The position numbers were made by a program, and so were the translations under genes. A DNA stretch of 64,000 bases, taken from positions 18,937,277-19,001,276 of the forward strand of contig OX387607.1 in the NCBI GenBank assembly GCA_947568835.1, in the 5' to 3' direction. Of the stretch, positions 30,739-40,975 are shown one piece after another. This stretch comes from Protonemura montana (taxonomy: Eukaryota; Arthropoda; Insecta; Plecoptera; Nemouridae). The notes beneath the pieces were generated by a model that worked only from the letters and a program-made list of their open reading frames with translations, had not been told where the DNA came from and did not search any database. Numbering within the stretch: position 1 is the stretch's first letter; each line of letters starts with the position of its first letter.

Positions 30739-31064
30739 AGGCCCGTTCACAATTGCAGTAGCAGTAGCAGTAAACGTGAAAGTTTGGCTTATGGGCATGC
30801 GTATCACCGTTCACATCACCATGCTGTAAACGCAACGACGCAAACGCTAACGTAAAGTTTGCAAACTTCTAACTTTACGGTTACGTCCTGCGTCGACCGT
30901 AAGAATGAACCAATCAGATGTTAGTGTTGGCGCGCGAAAACATTCACCAGCTGACATATCCAACTAACAACATAACCTAGAAATCATAATTTGCTCCAAT
31001 TTTGTTGTTGTTAGCTTTGTGGTTCGCTTTGTTTGCTTTTAATTGTTCTTCCGAATTAGGTGCT

Positions 31065-31206
31065 ATGGAAAATTTTGATGAAAATTTGATTAATTTATAC
31101 ATAAGTTGCCCAGCGCTATATGATAAGAGTAGCGTGGACTACAGCAAAAGTCCTGTAATGAAAGAAAATCTGTGGAAGGCTATCTCATCAGAGATGCAAC
31201 TGCCAG
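31065..31206 (+). pseudogene. MADF first exon in Harbinger A3
   Basis: ATG at 31065 opens MENFDENLINLYISCPALYD, then MKENLWKAISSEMQ, ending at a good phase-1 donor (CCAG|GTATG). That is the same exon boundary as in the other family A MADF genes. No acceptor exon remains in the element. Confidence 0.75.
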
Positions 31207-31239
31207 GTATGTTACCACGTCTCGATCGTAAACAATTAC

Positions 31240-31497
31240 TTAGCTTAAAAGCTGGTCAAATCTTTCCGGGTTCATTCGTGTATACCAGAAAAATTGCTGC
31301 ACATCACCAAGCCTCATCTCTTGGAGAAGATTATTAAAATCCCCTTGCTCATGCCGACGTTGGTTGATTGGACGAACCCACCACCTTCGAGGCCTTTGTT
31401 GTCTCCGTTTTTTTAATAAATATGTACAGGCAAGCATAACTGTTACACAGCATTGAAATGCGGCAACCGTTTGATTGTTATCCATAACTAGTATCAA
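31240..31497 (-). pseudogene. Harbinger transposase N-terminal exon in A3
   Basis: The frame reads RRPRRWWVRPINQRRHEQG, then FNNLLQEMRLGDVQQFFWYT and MNPERFDQLLS before a stop. W-V-R-P-x-x-x-R plus the R-M-x-P-x-x-F-D-x-L-L block are the conserved start of Harbinger transposases. The DDE exons are gone. Confidence 0.8.
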
Positions 31498-31794
31498 TAT
31501 TTATCTCTGCGGTTATTACTTCGAAACTTGTGCATGCTGTTGGAAACCAGACTATCAGCTGTCACCCGCATCCAAAATGGCAGCCACTGACTTTCTATTG
31601 GCTCATTTTCTCGTTTTCTATTGGCTGGTGGCTTACTGCTACTGTTGTTGTGAATGCCTCAATTCGAAGTCTGCATTACTGCTACTGCTACTGCAATTGT
31701 GAACGGGCCTTTACTACCGATGCCGATGATTTCTTGAAATTTATTCTTTTCATCTCGGAAATACCAACAATTTTCTTGCAAACTGACACACTAT

Positions 31795-31945
31795 GTTGAC
31801 AGCAAAACCTCTTCGAATAAATTGGAGCTCAACCTTGTGGTTTGTAATAAGTAGCGATCTGTCAGATCAGCTAACCTAATTCGATGGAAAACCATTGGAT
31901 CTTCGTCAAAGATCCCAACTGCGAAAGCTGCCCCCGCTCCCATGT
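31795..31945 (-). pseudogene. Harbinger transposase N-terminal fragment (another family)
   Basis: The minus strand reads AVGIFDEDPMVFHRIRLADL, then TDRYLLQTTRLSSNLFEEVL. A second relative at 44432-44710 reads RSADLTDRYLLQITRLPRAL. This is the N-terminal exon of a Harbinger transposase family distinct from A-C. Downstream exons are missing. Confidence 0.6.
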
Positions 31946-32031
31946 GGAAAGAGATGAACTCTGTTAAAGTTGAAGAATTTTTGGTCTAATAAATATTTTT
32001 GGTATTGAAGAATTTACGTTTACCAACGTAC

Positions 32032-32399
32032 CTCGTTGGTATGTGAGGATTTTAGACGCTTTAGCACGCGTCTTATTTTTCCAGTCTTTCCAAGCCTGTA
32101 CGGTGAGTTTGAAGTAATTGCATTAGGATTGGTATGAATGATAAGTAATAATGGTAGATTATTTGTCATGAAACAAGTAGCTGCTTTGCTACCAATGCAA
32201 TTCTTACCGAGGCCCAGGCCGATGGGTCTTTGAATGCCCCGTTCCCAACAGCGTTCAACAAGCTGGCAAGAGTCGTCCACATTTCTGCGGCCTTTTGTCG
32301 GCCGGCAGCATTCAGAAATTTGCCTGCAGCAAAATTGCTGTGCTCCCTCATATAATTTATGAGCAGCACCTTCTGTTCCTCAACCATGTGCACACCCAT
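32032..32399 (-). CDS. Zeste-type SANT accessory protein, first two exons
   Basis: Exon 1 (32399-32208) encodes VEEQKVLLINYMREHSNFA, GRQKAAEMWTTLASLLNAVG and DPSAW, a Myb/SANT-like (zeste-type) DNA-binding domain. Exon 2 (32095-32032) continues in phase with AWKDWKNKTRAKASKI. Both introns have consensus sites. Such proteins are carried by some Harbinger elements. Later exons are not found before the transposase scrap at 31.9 kb, so the gene is partial. Confidence 0.65.
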
Positions 32400-33053
32400 G
32401 TTTATTTTTGATTTGTTTTAGATTGATAGGTTATGGTAAGGTAAATAATGCTGAAAATTGCTTTATTCTAGTTTAACTGAATTAAACTAAATTGTTTATA
32501 ACTACATTAACTATTTTTATAAAGGGTGTATACTAGCTAATGTTGTTATGAACGACGAAAATGAAGTTGAATACGTAAAGTGATAACATCAACAAATGGA
32601 ATTTCATATTTTTCGTGGCATTCGACTCTGCTTTTAACTCATTGACTCTGGTTTTCCTGACCCCTGTGGGCGAGCAACTGTTCAATTCCATAATGAGTTA
32701 CAGAATACCAAATGATGGTGGAAAGCGGGGATAGCGCAAATCGACTCGAGCAAGATTTGCCATGGAAAGTGCAAATAGTTACTGAATAAGCCTCCTGTAC
32801 CCGCCTCGGAGGTGGTCCAACTTTAGCCCTGAGTACAGAGAGGTACAAACGTTCGTGAATTGTGTTTATACTGTGGAGTGAGTGACAGGTAAAATCAATG
32901 AGGCGAGATGATGGTTTGTAAGTCCTCGTTTATTCAGACCGGATGGGTCACAGAGATTTCTAATAGGGATCCGAGCAGACTCGTTATCGTTGCTCGAGGA
33001 TCACTAATTGCTTTCTACCGGAACTGTTCGTTTCCGACCAATCTTGGCACCAC
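32400..33053. other. No gene seen
   Basis: AT-rich sequence, then mixed composition from 32640. Open frames on both strands at 32639-32848 and 32908-33189 have no recognisable domain. Confidence 0.4.
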
Positions 33054-33130
33054 CCGCGCATCCCGCCACGCCGCGCATCCCGCCACGCCGCGCATCCCGC
33101 CACGCCGCGCATCCCGCCACGCCGCGCCAC
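33054..33130. repeat. 17-bp GC-rich tandem repeat, about 4 copies
   Basis: The unit CGCGCATCCCGCCACGC is repeated without visible change, then breaks off at GCGCCACCGGCGCG. It lies in otherwise moderate-GC DNA. Confidence 0.85.
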
Positions 33131-33266
33131 CGGCGCGTAGTTCGAAAGGTGGCGGGAGGCATCCCCCACAATACCTTGTACCCGCCTAAACCTCTTTAGC
33201 TCTCGCAGTACGCTGTTCGTGAATTGGCCTTGAAGTTATACACATCCCAGTCTTTGTCCAGCTCTC

Positions 33267-34083
33267 TTACCTCACCACAGAACTGTACAGCTCACAGTAC
33301 TTTTCTGGTAGAAATATTTCAGCGTAGGGCTGTAGAATGCGTTCAACCCTCCCAAATACCTGATCAGCCGGGAGATGTAAGTAACCCCTAACTGGGAATA
33401 CAAGTTGCATTCTATTGATATTCGGCGGATCATCCTTAATCATCCACAATCATCTCAATATCCAAAATTTTATCTGATAACCCTCGTAATATCGACAATC
33501 TTTTTAATTTTCTAAACGATTTAGGCATCAAAGATAAAATATAGAATGTGTTCCAATCATCTCATCCAACTTTAACAGTCGCAAAATGACCTCACGGTTG
33601 AGTCGCCTCAACCGTGAGTCGCCTGAGAACACCAAAAAAAAAAAAAAAAAAAATCATCCAAGTCATCAGGGCATGTACAACGTGCGAGTTCTTACTTTCA
33701 AACAAACGAACTGTGCCGATTGTCAGCGTAACTTCAATTTGTTTTAAAAAGTTGTAGAGAGCTGACCCAATTTAATTTGCCCCCCGTCCTGAGAGATTTT
33801 CGGTCCATGTATAGACAGTGACACAAGCAGCGTAGTATGAAAGTTGACGAGCGTAAAACTCCTCTCCTATCGAGACTTTTGGTAAATACTGCAACTGCTG
33901 TAGGAAACTCAAGCTGTTCTTCGAGATTTCCTTCATCGTCTGGTGATATTGCTTAGCTTTCAGCTTATGTATGCAATACTGTGTCATAAGCTTCACTTTC
34001 TCTGCACGCACTTGTTCAATATTCACCAAATTAACCAGCCATGCACATGTTAAATCAAACCAATGGACAATTTTTGTGTTCAT
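33267..34083 (-). pseudogene. DUF7869-like protein relic
   Basis: From 34083 the minus strand encodes YCIHKLKAKQYHQTMKE, YLPKVSIGEEFYARQLSYYA, then after an in-frame stop LYNFLKQIEVTL and RLFESKNSHVVHALMTW. After a gap comes DDPPNINRMQLVFPVRGYLH, PADQVFGRVERIL. The order and spacing recall the uncharacterised DUF7869 domain of arthropod proteins, whose central DGCGGQNK-like motif appears deleted here (RLFESKNSH). I do not know its function. Confidence 0.55.
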
Positions 34084-34195
34084 TGTTTACTTATGAACTA
34101 CAGAATTTCAGCAAGTGAATTTGAAATCATGCTTTGCATTACCATCGTCTCCTGATGCTGCGTTTCCTTTTGCCTCGATGTGTTTGAATCAACGA

Positions 34196-34363
34196 TCAAT
34201 GATCTTTGCCTATTTGGAGTCGTTCAACAAACTCATCTTTTCTTCCCGTCTTCATTAATCCACTTCTATCGCACTCTTTTCGTAAATTACTCACACTCGT
34301 ATCACTTAGAATTTTAACTTTTACTAAGAGCGATTCATTCGCCACTTCAAAATTTAGCGCCAT
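34196..34363 (-). CDS. Small SAP-domain open frame (55 residues)
   Basis: The frame starts MALNFEVANESLLVKVKILS, continues VSNLRKECDRSGLMKTGRKD and EFVERLQ, and ends at TGA. L-R-x-x-C-x-x-x-G-L-x-x-x-G-x-K-x-E-x-V-E-R-L is a SAP motif (DNA-binding helix pair). A second SAP protein begins at 37222. It may be a first exon or a remnant. Confidence 0.5.
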   Translation of the reverse strand: MALNFEVANESLLVKVKILSDTSVSNLRKECDRSGLMKTGRKDEFVERLQIGKDH

Positions 34364-34379
34364 CTTGAATATTTTCTTG

Positions 34380-34979
34380 GTTCATTGTCTTATTGTTTAA
34401 TTGTCTAAACGAATCTTTGAGTGTGTCGATGCCACCAACCCCGTGGAGAGAGGCCTTGCCGATTGTTGTCTCCACGATTCTGTCAACTGATATCAAATAT
34501 CTCGGCAACACCGCCACCTGTCTTTGCCATCTAACGTTTGTTGTGCGTAACCTTTTTTTTGGCAAGCCTCTTCATTTCTTTCCACTTTGATTTCAACTGT
34601 TAAGGAAAATACATTATTAATAACCGGCTAGATTGGCTTGTCAGTCGAGACTATGATATGACGTTTTGAGTAAACGTTGATTAATCTTGCGAACCAACCT
34701 TCAATTGCCAACCTCCAAAGATTGCTACCCTCCTACCTAGCAGAACTTGTAAAACAGGGTTGTGCTTACACTCTCCACGGACCTGTAGGTAGGAACCACA
34801 GCGTTGACTGCTTCTGTGACCTGACCCCAGGCATGAATTTTATACACATTGGTGAGCGTTGGTGAAAACTCACCATTTATAACTGTCTCAAGCCTCATGT
34901 ATTCTCTGGCTAGCACACACTTTTCGCTTTCTGAAAAATTTACATTCCGCTTCTTCTTCTGCTCATTTGGCACCGACAT
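34380..34979 (-). pseudogene. Zeste-type SANT accessory gene with stop and frameshift
   Basis: Exon 1 (34979-34770, phase 0) has MSVPNEQKKKRNVNFSESEK, VLAREYMRLETVINGEFSPT and HAWGQVTEAVNAVVPTYRSV. Exon 2 starts at 34596 with LKSKWKEMKRLAKKKVTHNK, then a stop, then TGGGVAEIF and, in a new frame, TTIGKASLHGVGGID. The exon boundary (S|VK/LK) is the same as in the gene at 45.5-46 kb. The stop and the frameshift indicate decay. Confidence 0.75.
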
Positions 34980-35234
34980 TGTTACTTGGTGTAAATTACT
35001 GCTAAGGATGACAATTTTGTGTCTTTTCAAAAAAAAAATGTGCTCAGATTAGTTTCATGTCAATTCAGGTCTAGGTGGCAGTACATTTTGAAAAGTAGCC
35101 ACGTAAAAAGTTGGTATCGGCGCTTCTGATTGGCTCATTGTGTTTAGCACAGTGGGCGGGGCCAGGATGCGGTGTAACTTTAAAACCTTGATAATTCTCG
35201 TTAACTCTGCATCGAGTATTACAGCACTGGCACA

Positions 35235-35655
35235 GTTGCAGGTCTGGCACAGTATTGTATTGTATTGTATTTATTTTTTTCCCATGACAGTTACATAGTA
35301 AATGTATAGGTTACGTCAGAGAGGATAGTTATGTACATAAGTTATAAAAATAATCTATAAATAATCTTATAATCTTATAATCTTCTAAAATCTATAAAAT
35401 ATAGATTTATAGACATATAGACATAATGATTAAAATTAAAATTAAGGTTCAAATAGTTTTTACATTGGGAGTGGTGTCAGTGCTGGGGTTCTATGTGGGA
35501 TTGGTCGTGTGGGATAGGTATTCATCTAGGGAGTAGAAGGGGTTTTGGATAAGGAAATTGCGTAGGTTGGAGTCAAAGATGGAACGTTTGCAGGCTGTTG
35601 TTATTTGTGTTGGTAGGTGGTTGTAAATTTTGGTGCATAGGTTGCAGGTCTGGCA
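35235..35655 (-). mobile_element. 5'-truncated LINE with perfect 15-bp target duplication
   Basis: The insertion 35250-35640 is flanked by GTTGCAGGTCTGGCA on both sides (35235-35249 and 35641-35655). The minus strand encodes a LINE C-terminus, CTKIYNHLPTQITTACKRSI, then NLRNFLIQNPFYSLDEYL. It ends in an (AATAC)n tail at 35255-35272, the same tail as the LINE at 56.3-57.7 kb. Confidence 0.9.
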
Positions 35656-35682
35656 GTCCCTCCACTGGACCTGCGTGTGAGC

Positions 35683-35976
35683 AACATGTTGTTAGTGATG
35701 GTTTTTAGACTCGTGTATACTTGATTTATCCTTAGCACAAGTTTTTAGAAAAACTATTTGAACTCGGTTTTGAATGCTAAGCAAAGGACAATTAAATACA
35801 ACATGGTACTTTTCTAAATTCTGATACCCAACTCAACATCTACCCACGGCTTTGAACCATTTCAATGTGACAACAATCTTCAACGCAATGAAGCATGTTG
35901 AATTTATAATTTAGTAGCCTTTTACTTATCATTCAAAACCCAGTTCAAATAGTTTTTCTAAGAACATGTTGTTAGT
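35683..35976. mobile_element. 266-bp insertion with 14-bp direct repeats and internal inverted repeat
   Basis: AACATGTTGTTAGT occurs at 35683-35696 and 35963-35976. Between them, a block starting GTTTTTAGAAAAACTATTTG (35752-35795) is inverted at 35925-35962. A diverged relative of the block lies at 52958-53015 (TTTGAATGCTAAGCAAAGAAC). It is probably a small nonautonomous element. The 14-bp flank suggests retrotransposition or a coincidental repeat. Confidence 0.6.
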
Positions 35977-36080
35977 ATTTTCATCTGTCTCCTCAGCTCA
36001 TGCCGATCGTTTGTTTCAATACCAATTTAGTTCAGGTGTAGTCAGTTTATCCAATGTAAGTTTACACAAAGATTGCTTAC

Positions 36081-37222
36081 CAACTGGCGCCCCGGGCATT
36101 GCGTTAGCGACCGCATTGACATGCGCGTCAAAGATGTTGACATTGCCCGCCTCCAAGATGAAGTCATCGTCTGAAATTTTAAAAGAACGAGAAATCTAAA
36201 TACGGTCTTACTCTGGAATTGCATATTACCAATGATCTAATTCGATTAAAATGAGTCATTGTTATCGAATTATATCATTTTATTCATATCATATAATTTT
36301 GATGGCACCAGGGCAACTGAGACAAGTCAGTAAGTGGGCAGTAAGTTGCGTTGTCAGCATTCAACTTCCCGCAAAACTTACAGATGTACGTATCTTTCCT
36401 CTGGCCATCCTTCTTTTCATGTCTAATGAAATACTTCCTTGAAGCACATTTTGGCTTCACCATCTTGATTTTGATGTGATGTGAGGTGACAGAGGTGAAC
36501 AGGAAAAAGGAATGTTTAAAAATGGCCACTAAGACGGTAAATTTAAATGTAGGTTATTCAAACAGAAAAAGAAGCCCTTTTTTTCGTAAGTTACCGAAAG
36601 TTTCAATGTTACCGAAAGTGGCGGTGACATTACCGCTTTCCATCTCTAACAATGACACAAGCGAATTGCCTGAATCATCGATTTCAACGACTAGCATATT
36701 TTGGTCTATCGGTTTGAACAAATCACTGTCTGGAAATTGCATGACTTGAAATGTAAGTTAATCCTGTCACTTTCAAGACCTAGTATCACCAGCAAAGACA
36801 ATCGAGTGATCAGTATTGGCCCTCAAACTTTAACCTACACACAAAACGTTAATATATAAAAGCTTATTTAATATATTATTACCGTCATCGATCAAGGCTA
36901 CGGCAAGTGAGTCAGGCACGGAGGGAACGGCTATTCCCGGAATGTATTCAATCTTTTCACGTAGAAGCTTGTTGATTTCTTCTAGATTTACTATTCGCTG
37001 TTCTTTTTCGACTATTCGAATGTACTTTGCACAAATGAATTCTCTCAGGGAGGCTTGCTCCCTCATCTTCTCCTTAATTCTTTCAATCAGCTCCTGCTTC
37101 TTTCCCGAAGACGGGAGTTTGCTATTTTCACACACTTTCTCAAGTTTTTTCAAGTTCAACTCACTTAAATTATTACACTTTTGCTGGAGCATTTCGTCAC
37201 TAACATCACTATCTTCTGCCAT
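36081..37222 (-). CDS. SAP-domain protein, at least three phase-1 exons
   Basis: Exon 1 (37222-36883) starts MAEDSDVSDEMLQQKCNNLS, then a SAP motif (LKKLEKVCENSKLPSSGKKQ, ELIERIKEK) and a coiled coil (IRIVEKEQRIVNLEEINKLL). Exon 2 (36729-36595) reads DSDLFKPIDQNMLVVEIDDS. Exon 3 (36170-36081) reads DDFILEAGNVNIFDAHVNAV. Every junction is GT-AG and phase 1, each leaving G to complete an Asp codon. SAP motifs bind AT-rich DNA. No stop was found, so more exons follow or the gene is cut. Another gene start (36463) sits in intron 2. Function unknown; it may be transposon-derived. Confidence 0.55.
36284..36463 (-). pseudogene. BED-finger N-terminal fragment, hAT-like
   Basis: ATG at 36463 opens MVKPKCASRKYFIRHEKKDG, then DTYICKFCGKLNADNATYC, the first half of a BED zinc finger (C-x2-C followed by an N-A-T signature seen in hAT transposases). 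The expected H-x-x-x-C half is replaced by unrelated sequence. Confidence 0.4.
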
Positions 37223-37237
37223 CTTGGACGATGGCCA

Positions 37238-37725
37238 TGCTTCATTGTTTCCAGGAATGTTTCAGCAATCATCCACCCTTTACTGGCAGCAAGTCCTAGA
37301 CTGCCGGGCAGAGCACCATTTACAAACAAGCTTTTGTTACGCACGTGAGGGAAAATGTATACAGGTGGAATCGTATTTCCAATTGCATTTAAAAATCAAC
37401 AGAACGTCACGGTTTCTCCCTGCTCTCCAGAAACTGCCTGGCCAACCTGCTTGGTTTCTTTTGCCGCCACCACGAAGGGTGTTTCTAGAACTGCCGAGAC
37501 CCAAGGTTCATCCAGGTTGAATCCAGGCTTCCCACAGGAATCGTGATTTGCGAGGGCTCGTTCGTAATTGTCAAAAAACTTCTTGGCGTTTGTCGAGTTG
37601 AAACTTGTCGCCCGAGAAAGGCTCGTGTTTTCTGGCTGCCGCAAGCTCAGCTTGGGATGATGGATCATAAACTGCTTCATCCAGTCAGTTCCAGCCATGC
37701 CATTGCTTGCCCATCTTCCTGGAAC
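37238..37725 (-). pseudogene. pogo/Tigger transposase fragment
   Basis: The minus strand encodes AGTDWMKQFMIHHPKLSLRQ, PENTSLSRATSFNSTNAKKF, FNLDEPWVSAV (where NVDETGV is expected) and KQVGQAVSGEQGETVT. A stop follows, then LNAIGNTIPPVYIFPHVRNK and ALPGSLGLAASKGWM. This is the CENPB-type HTH tail and the start of the DDE_1 domain. Asp of NVDE is retained as NLDE. Truncated at both ends. Confidence 0.8.
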
Positions 37726-38190
37726 TGTTCTCTCTAATATATTATATAATATAATACACCTCCTAGTGAACACAACAAAGCGGGGCCTTGCTTGAAACAG
37801 TGTTGCGCAATAATTGAGCTTAATTTAAAAACCAAACCTGTTAGCATTGTTACAATCTTGATCTTTGGTTGATCAGCACACAGCCTCTGGTAAAATAGGT
37901 ACCTTCTAGAAGCCTGGGAGCTTTATTACTAAGATGATCAGAGATAATCATTATTAAAAAATGAGAATGTTACTGTGCGGAGTCGTGCCCTACCTCCTCC
38001 ATTGCGGTCGTTTGCCCCCCGACAGCCAGTTTTTTGCTGCCACCTCGAACTCGGCAACTGTGACGTTGAGAAACGTAGAATTGCTGCACCTGAAATTGTG
38101 TCACATTGAGATTATTTTCACATCTAGTTAAATTGTTAGTTTACTTCCAGGTAGAAAAGCATTGCACATTTGAAGAGTGACAAAACTTAC

Positions 38191-39092
38191 CACAGATTGC
38201 CCGACGAACATTAACCAAGTCAATGAGGTTCTGGGCAACGACGGCGTACGACCTCAACGTGACCTTCGTTGCCAACGAATGTGCAATTAATTGTTGGATT
38301 AATTCACGCATTCCTTTAAATCCCCTCCTCCAGCTAGGCCCATCGTACGGCACTGTAAATTTAACAATAATTATAACAAAATGGTATTACATTACTACGT
38401 AGCATCTTAAAAAATGCATTTAAACTTAGCTAGAATGTGTTAGTCAAATTCAGCTAGGAAGAATATTTCAAAAACAGATTTAAATTGTTTGTAACCAAGC
38501 CCGATGTATTCTTTGCTCACCAATATTGCAAAGTGATGGCTGGCAGTTGCCACGGAGACAGCGACCGAACATAACTTGCAGCGTTTGGTGCCATAAGTTG
38601 TGTCAGGTTACGCACCATCGCTTTTATTTCCTCCAAAACTGAAAACACCCTTTGGAATTCAGAAACAAAATATTGAATAGATCATATTAGAGCATAAAAG
38701 GAGTCATATTTATGTTACTATGAAAAAAACAATGTTGGGTTAAATGTTATGAAAAATGAAATTCAAAATTACCTGAACGGGTATCAGGTTCTGGAGCCAG
38801 AGGCGGTTGCAGATTGAGATATGCCGGACTGCCCAACATGTCAACGCTCTGTAATTTTTCAAGGTAGGACGGTTCTGATTTTTTTTTAAAAACACTTGGT
38901 CTGGAACTTAAACAAAATAATTTTCATAATAATTATGTAATAGTAAGGGACATTGATATTATTTGTAATAGCAAAACAAACCTGGAGATTGTTCTATAGG
39001 TGTATCATTTGGCTGGTCTGGTTCAATGATATCATCGTCGTCATCAGGTTCCCAAGATGTAGATGGTACAATTTTGAATGGTGCTTGAGTTC
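38191..39092 (-). CDS. Uncharacterised multi-exon gene, four phase-matched exons
   Basis: Exons 39092-38982 (TQAPFKIVPSTSWEPDDDDD), 38874-38773 (PSYLEKLQSVDMLGSPAYLN), 38638-38521 (LEEIKAMVRNLTQLMAPNAA, SYVRSLSPWQLPAI) and 38333-38191 (WRRGFKGMRELIQQLIAHSL, VTLRSYAVVAQNLIDLVNVR) join in phases 1, 1, 2 and 1 with no stops. Two junctions require the second of two nearby AGs. An upstream exon ending at about 39153 (LLNAALTKEGLSQ) also fits in phase but lies in a frame with stops farther up (to about 39480). A downstream exon (38095-37993, VTVAEFEVAAKNWLSGGKR) is plausible but its phase is unresolved. No domain recognised. Confidence 0.5.
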
Positions 39093-39153
39093 CTTCAGAA
39101 AAGAGACGTGCAAGTACAAGAAAGTTTTCTCTGATTTATTCGTTTTCCTACCT

Positions 39154-39480
39154 TGCGATAGGCCTTCTTTTGTCAGTGCCGCGTTGAGTAAGGAGTGGCA
39201 GGGTAGTGAGTTTGCCGGTGAGTTTCCGGGTAAATGCAAGGTGATTCAAAAACTCGGGAAAGAATCCGGTGATGGCGGGGATTTGCTGTTTTTTTTCGGC
39301 GGCACAGAGGTTACATTGGACAACTAGCTAGGAGAGCCAGTGTCGATCAGAGAAACAGACAAAGGGCAGGCCTTGTCAGCCAAGGTTGGCGATGGTTGTC
39401 CTATGGCTGCTGCCTGCATTGGCTCTTCGTTGGCCTCGCTCTCTTCACGAGCGGTTACTTTACTGGCCGAAAACAAGGAG
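39154..39480 (-). pseudogene. Pro/Ser-rich degraded upstream exon
   Basis: Read in the frame of LLNAALTKEGLSQ, the sequence upstream is Pro/Ser-rich (MQAAAIGQPSPTLADKACPL, SVPPKKNSKSPPSPDSFPSF) with stops at about 39325 and 39253. It may be the first coding exon of the neighbouring unknown gene in decay. Confidence 0.35.
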
Positions 39481-39699
39481 CGGGCTTAGTCTGGTGAAAG
39501 ACGTTTTCTGCCTTACATTGGAACGGCAGCCACAGAACGTGGCTGAGGGCCTAGGCAGGTTAAGAATGCGACCTCTAACTTTGGTCCATTCGGTCGGGTG
39601 GGCGGAGTCGGTGACTTCGGTGGCGACGTCAATCAAAATGTCCGTCACGGCTCGGTCGTCAGGCCAGGCCCGGCTCCTGCATCCTCACTGCGGACGATA

Positions 39700-40532
39700 G
39701 GCTTGGCGAAGATGGTCTTGTTTGGAAGATGCGTTCGGAAGCACTCGTGTTCTAAACGAACACTTCCACTTCACTGAGCACTTCACTTTACTAGGAAACT
39801 TCGTTGACAGCTGAGAAGGCTTGTGCAACATTTGCATCTTTAACAAAGATAGGAAGCATTTGAGGTCAAACGACTTGTACCTTCCACTAGTTCCTCTTTT
39901 GATATTCACTTCTCTCTGCAGAGCGCGGTGTTAACCGTTCGGGGGCGACATTTATTTTGTCTGTCACGATATTTATTTCGTTTACGCCACCAGAATGAAA
40001 ACGAAGCAGATGATGAAGATTACGAAGATTTTCAAGAAGAAAGCCAAGAAATTATTCTTATTTCATCTTCTATTTACCATATTTGATCTCCAGTTTTGTG
40101 ATTTCATCTTTCAAATTCGTGAAAAGTTGTTTAAGTTGTTCAAAATTGTTTTCCATATTGTTCCCACGAGTAGCTAGGGAACTAACAGTCGATCCGACCA
40201 GAGCCCCGCTTGGCCGGATAAGCCTAGGTACTAGGAAGGGTCGGCAAGTACCTCCTAGGTACCGTTCGCGGCTATACTGTTTAAGGTCTCTACAGTCATG
40301 CATCCCTCGGCACGGTGTCCTGACGCCTTGGATTCAGACCATGTCTTCCTTTCTCGTCTGCCCTGACCGTGACTTCCACCGGGGGTTGGGTACTCGATCT
40401 CAGTGCACGGTTGCTCAGGTTTCCAGGCCATACCGCATGGAGGTGAGAATACAAATTGAGTAGGAGAGGCTATGTGGCTCGAGCTGGAGACTGAGCCATA
40501 TGTTGCGCTTCACTACACGATTCACGGCTCCC
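39700..40532. other. No firm gene; short coiled-coil frame on the minus strand
   Basis: A minus-strand frame at 40070-40303 ends in MENNFEQLKQLFTNLKDEIT, KLEI, a short coiled coil that could be the start of a retroelement ORF1. GC-rich sequence at 40185-40530 shows short CTAGGTAC-type palindromes. Nothing is identifiable with confidence. Confidence 0.35.
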
Positions 40533-40570
40533 CCTAACCTAACCTAACCTAACCTAACCTAACCTAACCT
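40533..40570 (-). repeat. Interstitial arthropod telomeric repeat (TTAGG)n
   Basis: There are about 7.6 uninterrupted copies of CCTAA on the plus strand. TTAGG is the ancestral telomere repeat of arthropods. The array is short and internal, so it is either a scar of repair or the target/tail of a telomere-associated retroelement. Confidence 0.9.
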
Positions 40571-40975
40571 GTTGGTGTTTGTTTGCTTTCTGTATACAGT
40601 GTGGTCTGACGTACCGTCTTCCTTTCTAATGATCAACATGTCTCTACAGCCGAGGTAGATTAGTTAAACCTGAAGAAAGCAATTAATGTCCTGTTAAGTT
40701 GAGGGGTGTTTTTAGGTTAAAGTCTCTGTTGTGAGTTGTGTTCGGTCCTAAAAAGGACCTGGAGTCGTGTCAACGTTTCGACGAAGTTTGATATTTCGAT
40801 ATTTATTTCTCATCTTACAATTGTACACGGTATGGTACGTGGTAAGGAACTATTTTTAGATATAACGCTATCATTTTAATATATAATACAGTGATATAAG
40901 TAAAATAGTAGAATATAGTAGCTGTAGGATGAAGCATAAGACTAGTATTATCTTGGTATTACCAAAAGATTATGA

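Larger units (their letters stand above)
30739..31710. mobile_element. Harbinger A3: 972-bp internal-deletion derivative
   Basis: TIRs start AGGCCCGTTCACAATTGCAG and match at both ends through a (AGTAGC)-like run; TTA duplicates flank it (30736-30738 and 31711-31713). The element keeps only exon 1 of the MADF gene (plus) and the N-terminal exon of the transposase (minus). Both are read inward, and everything between is deleted. It is a nonautonomous copy with intact ends. Confidence 0.9.

Noticed and set aside
33054-33189. Gene encoding the Arg/His/Ala-rich peptide over the 17-bp repeat
   Set aside because: Low-complexity translation of a tandem repeat, open on both strands.
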